Shown in pieces: positions 55,061 through 64,000 of a stretch of DNA of 64,000 nucleotides. The notes under the pieces were generated by a model. The model had not been told where the DNA came from, did not search any database, and was given only the letters and a program-made list of their open reading frames with translations. Position 1 is the stretch's first letter. Every line of letters starts with the position of its first letter. Source of the stretch: Dermatemys mawii (taxonomy: Eukaryota; Chordata; Testudines; Dermatemydidae); assembly GCA_007922305.1 (NCBI GenBank), contig ML677365.1, positions 15,077,553 through 15,141,552 on the forward strand. Direction: 5' to 3'. The position numbers and the translations under genes were made by a program.

Positions 55061-55700
55061 CATTTTCTTTTTAATGTAGGTTATTCAAAAAATCAAAATG
55101 ACAAGACTGTGGGCCATTACTACACAATTGATCATTAGGCTCTTTATGTAAACAGCCCCACAAATGTTCTTAAAAGCTACACTACAGGTGGCAACAGTCG
55201 CTGGGAAAAAGGATAGTTTTTTCCCCAATGCCTGACCATTCATAGGAAAGAACTACTACACATTTCCAACGCTGATTCTGCTCTTATTATTTACAGATGA
55301 CACAATTTCTCTGAAGACCAAACAGCAGGGTTACGCATACTTTAATCAAATTTTGTTGTTGTTGTTTAAATTGGTTGGTATCAGAGTGATAATGTAATTC
55401 ACATAGCTGAGAGTAAAGAAACCTCACACGTTGCATGAGGAATCTTTGTGGGAAACAGTTTGTGTGAGGCAGGGTTATGTGCTTGTAAATTTCCCCCAAT
55501 GGAAAACAGATTACTACATTAAGCAATGTGCACACACACACAATATTGTCCATGGATGAGTGACTGCTTAAACACCTTTAATAACACTGCTCTACAGCCA
55601 AAATGCTTCTGAAATAAATGTAGTCAAACTTTACTAATTCTGGGTCACTGAGAACAAAAATGATGCTTAAAATTGTTGATTGGCTTTAGATTTCAAGATA
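55061..55700. other. Sequence without recognised features
   Basis: AT-rich; includes a small (TTG)n run near 55353 and (CA)n near 55530. Confidence 0.45.
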
Positions 55701-55876
55701 TGCTATTGGGTCAATATATACGACCCTTGGCTTGGGAATGGCGGAGGATAAGTGAGTTATAAAGGGAAGGGATTTTAATTTAAACCAGAAATGACTAAAA
55801 TACATCTTTGACTGGATCTATGAATAAATCTATGACTGGGTTTGGACAGTACTTGCTTTTTAGGCAAAACAATGAA

Positions 55877-55957
55877 TGATGCAATCTGAAGCTGGTATTG
55901 CGTCATACATTATATGAATTGCATCATGTTATTCCTAGAAGTCATAGATGATGCAAT
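55877..55957. promoter_or_regulatory. Cluster of four TGATGCAAT-type motifs upstream of the transposon gene
   Basis: TGATGCAAT occurs at 55877-55885 and 55949-55957 on the plus strand. ATTGCGTCA (55897-55905) and ATTGCATCA (55918-55926) are the same motif on the minus strand, the former with one change. They form two inverted pairs within 81 bp. TGATGCAAT is a known C/EBP-ATF composite site. It could equally be a transposase-binding subterminal repeat. Function is inferred only from sequence and position. Confidence 0.5.
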
Positions 55958-56094
55958 CATAAGGAAGCTTACATCACTCTGCTGAACAAATTGCCCTATA
56001 TCAGCTCTAGAAATCATACAGTGTCGTGCTCTCTTATTTGTCAGTGTTTGATTTTTCAAAGGGACACATTTCTGTTTAGCCAAAGTGAGCAGAG

Positions 56095-57777
56095 ATGCCT
56101 TGTACTTGTGTGAACAGTGCAGATAACTTCTGCTATGTTTGTGGTGAAGTGACTTTTGCATCACAAAAGCGCAGTATAACCACTATGGTTAAAAAACCTA
56201 TCACCTTTATTTTGGCTGCAAAATTGGAGATCAGGACAAGAGGTGGGCCCCACACACATGCTGCAACACTTGTGCAACAAATCTTCACCAGTGGTTGAAC
56301 AGGAAAAGGAAATGTATGCCTTTTGCAGTGCCAATGATTTGGAGAGAGCCAACAGATCATACCAGCAATTGTTACTTCTGCATGGTGCCTCCAGTTGGGA
56401 AAGGCATGTCAAAGAAGAAAAAGTGGACTGTGCATTATCCAAACATTTCATCAGCTACACGCCCAATACCCCACGGAGAAGAACTGCTGGTTCCTGATGC
56501 ACCAGAAGCATTCTCACTTGAGTCAGACGAGGAAGAGGATGAAACTTCTGGTCCTGAACCATCAGTGTCACAGGACCCCCATTTTCTCCCATCCTCCTCC
56601 TCTGAACCACACCTCATAACACAAGCTGAACTGAATGACTTTGTCAGGGATTTGGAACTACCCAAGAGTAAGGCAGAGCTGTTGGGCTCCAGACTACAGC
56701 AGTGGAATCTCCTGGCAGGTGATGTTAGGGTTTCCATGTTCCGTGACCGTCAAAAGGATCTTGTCCCATTCTTCTTCATGGAAGGTGATCTTGTAGCCTG
56801 CAACAACATTGATGGTGTGATGGCAGCCCTCAACATCGTTCACGATCCAGATGAGTGGAGACTCTTCACTGAGTCATCGAAGACGAGTCTTAAAGCTGTT
56901 TTGCTGCATAATGGCAATGTTTTGCCATCAATTCCAGTTGGACATGCAGTCCATATGAAGGAAACCTATGACAACATGAAACAACTTTTGAGGTGCATAA
57001 ACTATGACCAACATCAGTGGCAGCTTTGTGGAGATTTGAAGGTTGTTGCTCTCTTGCTTGGTCTGCAGACTGGATACACAAAGTACTGCTGTTTTCTCTG
57101 CGAATGGGATAGTCGTGCAAGAGATTCCCACTACATCAAGAAAGATTGGCCACTCCGACAGTCATTGGAGACTGGGAGGAAAAGTGTTCAGCATCCACCA
57201 CTTGTTGAACCAAGGAAGATTTTGTTACCACCCTTACACATCAAGCTGGGTCTGATGAAGAACTTTGTTAAGGCCATTGACAAAACACAAGCAGCTTTCA
57301 AGTACCTCCGTGGAAAATTTCCAAGGTTAAGTGAAGCTAAGATAAAGGAAGGTGTCTTTGTTGGTCCTCAGATTCGTGAACTTCTTCGAGATGATGCATT
57401 TAACCATGCACTGCATGGCAAGGAAAAGATGGCCTGGAAAGCCTTCCAGTCAGTGGCAATACATTTTCTCCAAAACAACAAGGCAGACAACTACAGGTTG
57501 TTGGTGGAAAACCTCCTCAAGGCATACAAAAGCCTTGGTTGCAACATGTCACTAAAGATACATTTTTTGCACTCTCATCTAGATTTTTTTCCACCGAACT
57601 GCGGAGCAGTGAGCGACAAGCACAGCGAGCTTTCACCAGGACATTGCAACAATGGAGAAACGCTATCAGGGCAAATGGAGCCCATCAATGCTTGCAGACT
57701 ATTGCTGGACAGTGACAAGAGATGCTCCATTTAATGAATACAAGAGACAAGCCAAGAAGCGCCAAGTAGACACTGAA
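56095..57777 (+). pseudogene. Transposon-type gene of an unassigned family, two frameshifts
   Basis: About 560 codons. The start is ATGCCTTGTACTTGTGTG at 56095, giving a Cys-rich N-terminus (NFCYVCGEVTFASQKRS). A shift in the A-run near 56190 moves to the frame that continues CKIGDQDKRWAPHTCC then MPFAVPMIWREP. An acidic Ser/Glu-rich linker follows (about 56500-56590). The core includes LHNGNVLPSIPVGHAVHMKE, LCGDLKVVALLLGLQ, YTKYCCFLCEWDSRA, PPLHIKLGLMKNFVKAI, GPQIRELLRDDAF and GCNMSLKIHFLHSHLDFFP. About 2 nt are missing near 57643; a further frame then gives FHQDIATMEKRYQGKW, LADYCW and a stop at 57775-57777. I recall near-identical multicopy proteins in other animals but not a superfamily name. 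Paired Cys, late His and Glu recall DDE transposases with zinc-binding inserts (RAG1/Transib or Chapaev-like); that is inference. Terminal repeats were not found. Confidence 0.75.
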
Positions 57778-58590
57778 TAGGACTAAACTATGTACATAAT
57801 AGTTTTTTGCTTTTTGTTTCATAATACATTTTATTTATATAACCCTGTTGCTGATTTTTAAAGTGTTACATAAACAGAACAGGTGAAATATTATCATGTA
57901 AAGCAACCATAAACACATGAAAAGACCTAGGTTTACAATTTATGATTAAAACTCTACTATCTATACAATATACATAGACATAAAATGTAAAAACCTAAAT
58001 ATCTTAGAAACAGTAGCCAATCAGTTGTTTTAATTGTCATATTTGAATTCAGCACATCAAAATACATAATAAATATCACATTTTATCTCTGAAGCAGACG
58101 ACTTCTAAAAAATTGTAGACCAGTGTAATGTTTAGGAACTCGGCTAGGAAAATAAATTAGTGCCAGAAAAACAAACTGGTCATCAGAAAAATCCAACATC
58201 TACTGAGGAAGTAGCATGTTTTAATTATATCCCAAAGAAACCAACATGAATGCACTTACAGTGGGATGTGAGACAGAAAAGCTCCCACTGCTGTAGACAA
58301 ATAGAATACCCCAGGATATGCCCATCAAACTCCAACCATAAACCAGAAAGCCCTAAAACTCATTCTGTAAGAACAGAAATGTGCCACTTGTGCTCCCCCA
58401 GCAACACAAAAGGAATTTTCAATCAGCACTGAAAAAGCAAGATAAGATTTATGCCATAAAATTATTTTCCATACAGAAAGATAGGTCAAAGGAAAATTTG
58501 TCAAACACACTTTTGTCAAGACACATTTAGTAATACGGCATTTCTCTCTTGAAAATTTAGCCACTTATTTATCCACTGGCTAAGCAGCAG
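57778..58590. other. Sequence after the transposon gene, no features recognised
   Basis: AT-rich; probably includes the 3' end of the transposon (an AATACATTTTATTTA polyadenylation-like area near 57822). No inverted terminal repeat matching the upstream flank was identified. Confidence 0.4.
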
Positions 58591-58594
58591 TTCT

Positions 58595-59277
58595 GCAGAA
58601 ATGGACCTGGGGATTACAGTGGATGAGAAGCTGGATATGAGTCAGCAGTGTGGCCTTGTTGCCAAGAAGGCTAACGGCATATTGGGCTGCATTAGTAGAA
58701 ACATTGCCAGTAGATCAAGAGAAGTGATTATTCCCCTCTATTCAGCATTAGCATGGCCACATCTGGAGTACTGCATACAGTTTTGGGTCCCCCACTACAG
58801 AAAGGATGTGGACAAATTGGAGAGAGTCCAGTGGAAGGCAACAAAAATTATTAGGAGGCTGGGGCACATGATGTACAAGGAGAGGCTGAGGGAACTTTGT
58901 TTAGCCTACAAAAGAGAAGAGTGAGGGGGAATTTGATAGCAGCCTTCAATGACCTGAAGGGGGTTTCCAAAGAGGATGGAGCTTGGCTCTTCTCAGTAGT
59001 GGCAGAGGACAGAACAAGAAACAATGGTCTCAAGTTGCAGTGGGAGAAGGTCTAAGTTGGATATTAGGAAACACTATTTTACTAGGAGCGTGGTGAAGCA
59101 CTAGAATAGGTTACTTAGACAGGTGGTGGAATCTCCATCCTTAGAGGTTTTTACGGCCCGAGTTGGCAAAGCCCTGGATGGGATTATTTAGTTAGTGTTG
59201 GTCCTGTTTTGAGCAAGGGGTTGGACTAGATGACTTCCTGAGGTCTCTTCTAATCCTAATCTTCTATGATTCTATGA
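58595..59277 (+). mobile_element. CR1 LINE, 5'-truncated, with ORF2 C-terminus and tail
   Basis: A 107-codon open segment (58601-58924) reads [56 protein letters not shown] and [10 protein letters not shown], the CR1 ORF2 C-terminus. After a stop it continues in fragments (CR1 LRGNLIAAF region) to the tail ending CTATGATTCTATGA at about 59277. This is the best-preserved CR1 in the window and the same subgroup as the minus-strand copy at 2716. Confidence 0.92.
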
Positions 59278-62164
59278 AAGTAGTACGATGGAAAAAATTG
59301 CCTTAAGAGACAAAATCTAGTTCTGAACCACTGTCTCAAAAACATAGAAATACATGTAACACCATTAGAAGTGTAGGGAAAACCATCAAGGCCATAATAG
59401 CAAGAGAAAGATGGAAAAAATTATGGCCATATATTGAATGCATGAGTACTGGACAATGAAACAGCTGTTTCATCTTTGCTCTCCAAAATCAAGCCTGATT
59501 CCATTGATGCCCAATATAGTCTTGTCAGTCTTTTGGCAATAAGAATGCAATAGATGAAAGATCATTGCTGACCTGGATAAAAAGGGATTGTGAAGATGTT
59601 GAGGTTTAGCCACAAACTGACATGGAAATTGTGACTTGGGAAACAGCAGGTAATAACAGCACCACAGTTGTATAAGAAGATGATGAATCTGATGCGAAAA
59701 GTAAAGATGCACTCAAGTGTTACCATCAGCATTTTATCACATCAAAAATTTAGAGATAAACTCTACTGCACATTTGTTGATACACCTAACTGAGAACCAA
59801 CCTTTTAATTATTAGTAGGTGTTGTTATAGTAAGGGTAAGCATACAAAAAGACTTAATATAGCTATGAAAAATTATATCAGCTTTTTATACAAAGCTGTA
59901 CCACACTAGGGAATACTGTAACAAGAGGCAGTGTACTGAAACAGGGCAGATGGCAGGACACTTTATATGTTACAAAGGGGAAAAAAAACTAATTCTACAC
60001 CAGTTTTTCTGCTGATCTTTAAAAGATTAAAAAAATTGTCTGGAAATAAATGAGCCAACGTTCAGGGAACTTCAAGTGTATTTATGTTCAGTGAACTAAT
60101 GTCATAAAAATGTTTATAGCTTTATTGAATAAGAGAGTCATATTGATGTAATTACAAGTATTTTTGTTTAATTTTAAATTGTATTTGGCTCCCCTCTAGC
60201 TTTTCCTGCTTTTGTCCTGGTTGTAGTAAGAAGTCCCTTCCCCAATCAGTGACATAATATATAATACTGTTGCACTTTCCTGAAACTACAAATGTTCCTT
60301 TGGCATACACACATGCAGAAGTTGCATAAAGCCTGGAGAAAAGCACATGAAGTCTCATAGAGCTAGCTTATAGGGAATAAGGAACAACTGTCTGTTGACC
60401 ACCACCTACGCAGCCAGAGCAGCTATCCTTACAAAGGGCTCCTTAGGGAACTGCTGTTATTGGTAAGTATAGGACAGAGAGGGAATTTTTCTTGCAAATA
60501 GGAAAAAGAAAAGAAAGTGACAAGAGCAGAAAAAGGGATATAAATGATCCAAGATTGAACTTTTCTTTCAGTAAGCCTTTCAAACGTTTTAAGAAGGGGG
60601 TAACTGCATTTCTTTGGGACAGTGAAGATCACAAAACCATTCTCTCTTAAGGGTTTGGTTGTGTTGTATTAATCCAGAGTCTGATAACCATTAGGAAATA
60701 TTACATAAATCTCTTTGATAAAGCTTTTCCATCTTAGCCAGAATGACATTCACATCAGACATCCCCGCTCTATCTCGTCCAAAAAAGAATCAATAAACTA
60801 CCAGAGGCAGAACTTTTTATAACACAGAAATGGAGTAAACCAGAGACTCCACGAAGTCCAGTGGAAACTAATCTAATTAACCTGGAAGGATCTCAGATAT
60901 TACAACAAAAATTATATTTATCTAAGCATATTTAATAGCTATTGAAACTATAAAAATGGTGCCCATTATACAGTGTTTTTTGAATTGTTTTAAATGCAGA
61001 AAAGGTTTCTTGTTGTCTTAATTTCTCTTACTTCCTGTCCCCGCTGCAGTAAGAGAAAAAATTATATAGGGTGAATTTAATATACAAATTGTTCAGCGAT
61101 ATCTTTCTAAAATTGACAATATCATGAATATCCTATCGTTTACACCAATGATTTCAGCTAGCTCAACTGGGAACACTAAGGAGGAAGTTCTAAGAAAAAT
61201 AACTTAGAAGACTAAAATACATGTAATTCTTGTTTTAGTTTTCAAGACCAATCATCTGTTTGTGACAGGAAGAAAGTACTGTAGCTGACAATAAGGATAA
61301 CTTAAATCTAAATGAGCACATCAAGAATTTTAAAGAACTCTTTTGGAAAATCAAAACAGGGCATATATAATAGATTAGATTTAAATGTTCGTTTTATCTA
61401 CTTAAAAAAATCATACTTCACTTTACATTTTTTAACCTGACATTGTTACAAATAACTCCTAATGTTTCGATAACTAAAAGAGATTTCAGAAGAAAACAAC
61501 AACACATTCACTATCTTTTTTAGTGTCTTAACTTTGTGTATTAAATAATATTTTGGGCATAGTCAGCTCCCCTGCTTGCCCTCCGGAAATCACCTCCCCA
61601 TTTTGTTTGTATAGGTTTTTCACATAGCAAGAGGGGAAACAAAATTAAGAAAAGAAAAAGGTGATTTGCGAAATTCATTGGCTTCAATGGGACACCATTC
61701 AGGAATAAATACATGTTCATGATTAACTGCTTCCATGTTCAGAGTCTATGATTGGAAAGACTTAAAAGATTTAATTATAGAGATAAGACTTTCATACAAC
61801 ATTGTTATAAAAGAAAAATAAGTGCACCATAAGCTGTTCTAATTTTTGTAATTGTTTTGCAGTCACATCACTAAGTAAAATCCAGCTGCAAGGACATTGC
61901 TAGCTTGAAAGCCACCCTGTTTAAAAAAGCTGAGATGAACATTATAATAGTGAGACTGAGTGCAGTTCAAGTTGACTGTATTCTTGGAATTGGACTTCAC
62001 TTACTCATGAAGATTCATGCATTTCCTCAGGGAGCCACACTGAAGTCACTGAGAGTCTCTAGGGGATAATTATATGTCATGCAGTATTAATTCTCACAAA
62101 TAATGTGATTTTTGTCCTCACTCCAGCCTTCACATACATTGGGGGCAGAGTGGAGGAAAAAAGA
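59278..62164. other. Sequence without recognised features
   Basis: AT-rich; no exon with credible splice sites and protein-like composition, and no classifiable repeat. Confidence 0.45.
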
Positions 62165-62169
62165 AAAAG

Positions 62170-62290
62170 AACACAAAGCTCTGTGGTCTACTGTTAGATG
62201 CACTAAACAGCAAGTCAAGAGCCCATGAGTTCTATTCTTTTCTCTTCCATTGAATGCTCTTAATATTTCTGTGCCCTTCGTAACCCATAC
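62170..62290 (+). repeat. tRNA-derived SINE fragment
   Basis: The head CTCTGTGGTCTACTGTTAGA then GCAAGTCAAGAGCCCATGAG and TTCTATTC parallels a tRNA-like SINE head with A-box-like TGGTCTACTGTTAGATGC and B-box-like GAGTTCTATTC. The following pyrimidine-rich part fits the SINE body. Diverged. Confidence 0.6.
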
Positions 62291-62429
62291 TATGAGCCAG
62301 GCTTTCATATCTTGTTAGGGGTAACTACCATTCACCATTTTACAGATAACAGAATAGAAACCAGAATTAGAACTATAACAGAGCCAAGACTCATTGACTT
62401 GCAACATCTTTCTGCATCACCCTCTAGCA

Positions 62430-62660
62430 GCTACACATACAAAGGTTTCCGACTGTGAATATTTCTGTGCAAAGATATCTGGCTCTTTTTCTCGAATAAA
62501 GTGGAACAGGCCACTTTTACATTCAGAGGTCCTGGATTCGGTACACACAGATGACCCAAACAAGGAATTATTACATTTAGCAATGCTACCTGTAACCACT
62601 GGATCACAATCCATTCCCACAGCCACAAACAAAAACCAGAAATATTGATGTCCAGCACTG
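62430..62660. other. Overlapping short ORFs on both strands, nothing recognised
   Basis: ORFs of 75-85 codons on both strands have no motif. A SINE origin is possible but not shown. Confidence 0.35.
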
Positions 62661-62769
62661 CACTGCTGTCTCACAAATACTTGTGTAATCCACTGGCAAT
62701 CAGAGTGCTATAGCACTCTGCATGAGCTGGTTCACAAAGGGAAGAACATATATCTCCCCCCGTTATTCT

Positions 62770-62910
62770 TACAGCTGTAGTGTAAGGGATCTGTACAGTA
62801 GGTCTGAAGGTTGTGGGTTCAAAACCTGATGATGCTCCAAATTTTGTGTGTATGTGTAAGTGTAAGTAAAAGTTAGAACAATTACAAGAGTAATTGTTAG
62901 AACAATTTTA
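62770..62910 (+). repeat. Second tRNA-like SINE fragment
   Basis: The sequence AGTAGGTCTGAAGGTTGTGG then GGTTCAAAACC at 62816-62826 is a good pol III B-box analogue. It is followed by a GT-rich stretch and a short imperfect direct repeat GTTAGAACAATT at about 62873 and 62899. Confidence 0.5.
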
Positions 62911-63855
62911 TATTGCAAAAAATGTATTTATTAAAGTTAATTGAATCTTGGTTTAATAATTTGTTTTACTGTTGCATTTGCATTATTTGTATTTGTTTAA
63001 TAGGAGGTGTCCTTTTAAGAATATTGTGTGGAAGATGTAGAGCATGTTTCGGACTGATAGCAATGTGTGGATGATTGTAGCAGTGTGTCCAGAGGGTGGA
63101 AGCCCTACCTACATACCATCCAAAAAGGACAGAACTTGATTTAATAAAGTTATCTTTTCAGAAAGCAAACATAATTATCAAAGTATAACATTAACAGGGA
63201 TTGGATGCCTCAGAACATTGACTGGAGCTATGGAGACTTTCATCTGTAGTAATCTGGGAGCATGTGTAATTCTGTAGGCAAGTTAATGACAGAAAAATAG
63301 AAGTGGTGACTTTTGATTTGTAAAAATCTACAGAATAATCATTTCAATAGTGTGGAGATGAGACTTCCCGTGGCACCTTTCTCCAAGTCCTCCGGCTGGT
63401 GGGAAGTTTGATAATATTGTCAGAAATGCATCAAGTTGAATATCATTCAAAAGCCCTTCTCCCACAAACATAATAGGAACAAACACTAGCACTAGAACAA
63501 TTATGTAGCTATATATTCAAGAGAACGCTTTAAAAAAAACCCCTTTTAATTATACTTTAAGAAAGTTTTGTAAACCACACAGCCCTCAAAAAGTAAAATT
63601 GTGGCCCCCAGTTGACAGTACTGTGTTATCAGTTCAGTCTCAGAACACGATACCTGCTTAATTTCTTTAATGTTACAGCTTACTATAAAAGGAAGGAATG
63701 GATCATGCTGATTTGGCATCATCGGCAAAAATAGAAGTGTTTCAGTGGTATTGATTATCAACTTTGTTTACTATGACAAGAGTTGAACTGAAGCACTGAT
63801 GAAGATGCCAATATTGTGCCAGAAATTAGTGGAATTCATCAGCAAACAGTATGCA
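62911..63855. other. Sequence without recognised features
   Basis: AT-rich; no exon or classifiable repeat was seen. Confidence 0.45.
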
Positions 63856-63857
63856 CA

Positions 63858-64000
63858 TAGTGACAAAGAGTCCTGTGGCACCTTAAAGACTAACTAAAAT
63901 TTTTTTCAGAGCATAAGCTTTCGTGGGCTAATACCCACTTCGTCGGATGCATTCGACAAAGTGGGTATTAGCCCACAAAAGCTTATGCTTCAATACTTTA
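63858..64000. mobile_element. Penelope-like element termini, head-to-head, cut by window edge
   Basis: The first part reads GACAAAGAGTCCTGTGGCAC then CTTAAAGACTAACTAAAA, a terminus I recognise from turtle and squamate Penelope-like elements. It runs into a near-perfect palindrome at 63910-63989 whose right arm is another copy of the same terminal sequence reversed (GTGGGTATTAGCCCAC, AGCTTATGCT). The element probably continues beyond the right edge. Confidence 0.65.
63910..63989. repeat. 36-bp-arm palindrome with 8-bp loop
   Basis: The left arm 63910-63945 (AGCATAAGCTTTCGTGGGCT...) and right arm 63954-63989 pair at 34 of 36 positions around the loop GATGCATT. Both mismatches are CpG in the left arm and CpA/TpG-type in the right, consistent with methyl-CpG decay. 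Confidence 0.9.

Noticed and set aside
56295..56297. Start codon for the 479-codon transposon ORF
   Set aside because: The triplet is TTG, and the same frame reads upstream into conserved sequence. The true start is the ATG at 56095, before a frameshift.
1..64000. CRISPR arrays, bacterial operons, tRNA or rRNA genes
   Set aside because: None seen; the tRNA-like patches at 62170 and 62770 are diverged SINE heads, not tRNA genes.

Overview
This is eukaryotic, intron-rich DNA from a vertebrate, most likely a turtle or another non-avian reptile. Three short coding exons lie on the minus strand in about 64 kb. The rest is intron packed with CR1, RTE, DIRS, Penelope-like, LTR, hAT and SINE copies, a mix typical of turtles. 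I see no bacterial-type genes, rRNA genes or CRISPR arrays. The species call is inference from repeat content.

Host gene: exons at 54157-54013, 26820-26693 and 7171-6937 (minus strand) have clean AG/GT splice sites and compatible phases (0-1, 1-0, 0-1). They read as one continuous protein segment that I recognise as VPS13B, a very large bridge-like lipid-transfer protein of the Golgi/endosome system (Cohen syndrome gene in humans). The introns between them are 27,192 and 19,521 bp, and further introns run off both window ends.

Mobile-element layout: the dominant feature is five DIRS-type tyrosine-recombinase retrotransposon copies at about 3.3-5.3, 14.2-18.7, 19.1-25.2, 29.6-31.1 and 45.6-48.8 kb. 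All are on the minus strand, sense with VPS13B. The 19.1-25.2 kb copy is nearly complete: inverted terminal repeats, an internal complementary region, gag, RT, RNase H and tyrosine recombinase. It is broken by several lesions. It sits inside a CR1 element, apparently the same CR1 that holds the 14.2-18.7 kb copy. The 45.6-48.8 kb copy splits an RTE ORF. Cut-and-paste elements with readable target-site duplications include four separate hAT-type copies plus a fifth nested inside one of them, and a Harbinger-like hairpin element. Two solo LTRs with TSDs stand side by side at 27.6-29.2 kb, the second carrying a TA-flanked MITE.

The least conventional item is at 55.9-57.8 kb: a nearly full-length (about 560 codon) transposon-type gene, plus strand, broken by only two frameshifts. 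It has an N-terminal Cys-rich module, a CxxC-containing core and conserved His/Glu motifs. I recognise it as a multicopy family but cannot place it in a named superfamily. Four TGATGCAAT-type motifs in inverted pairs lie about 140-220 bp upstream of its start.
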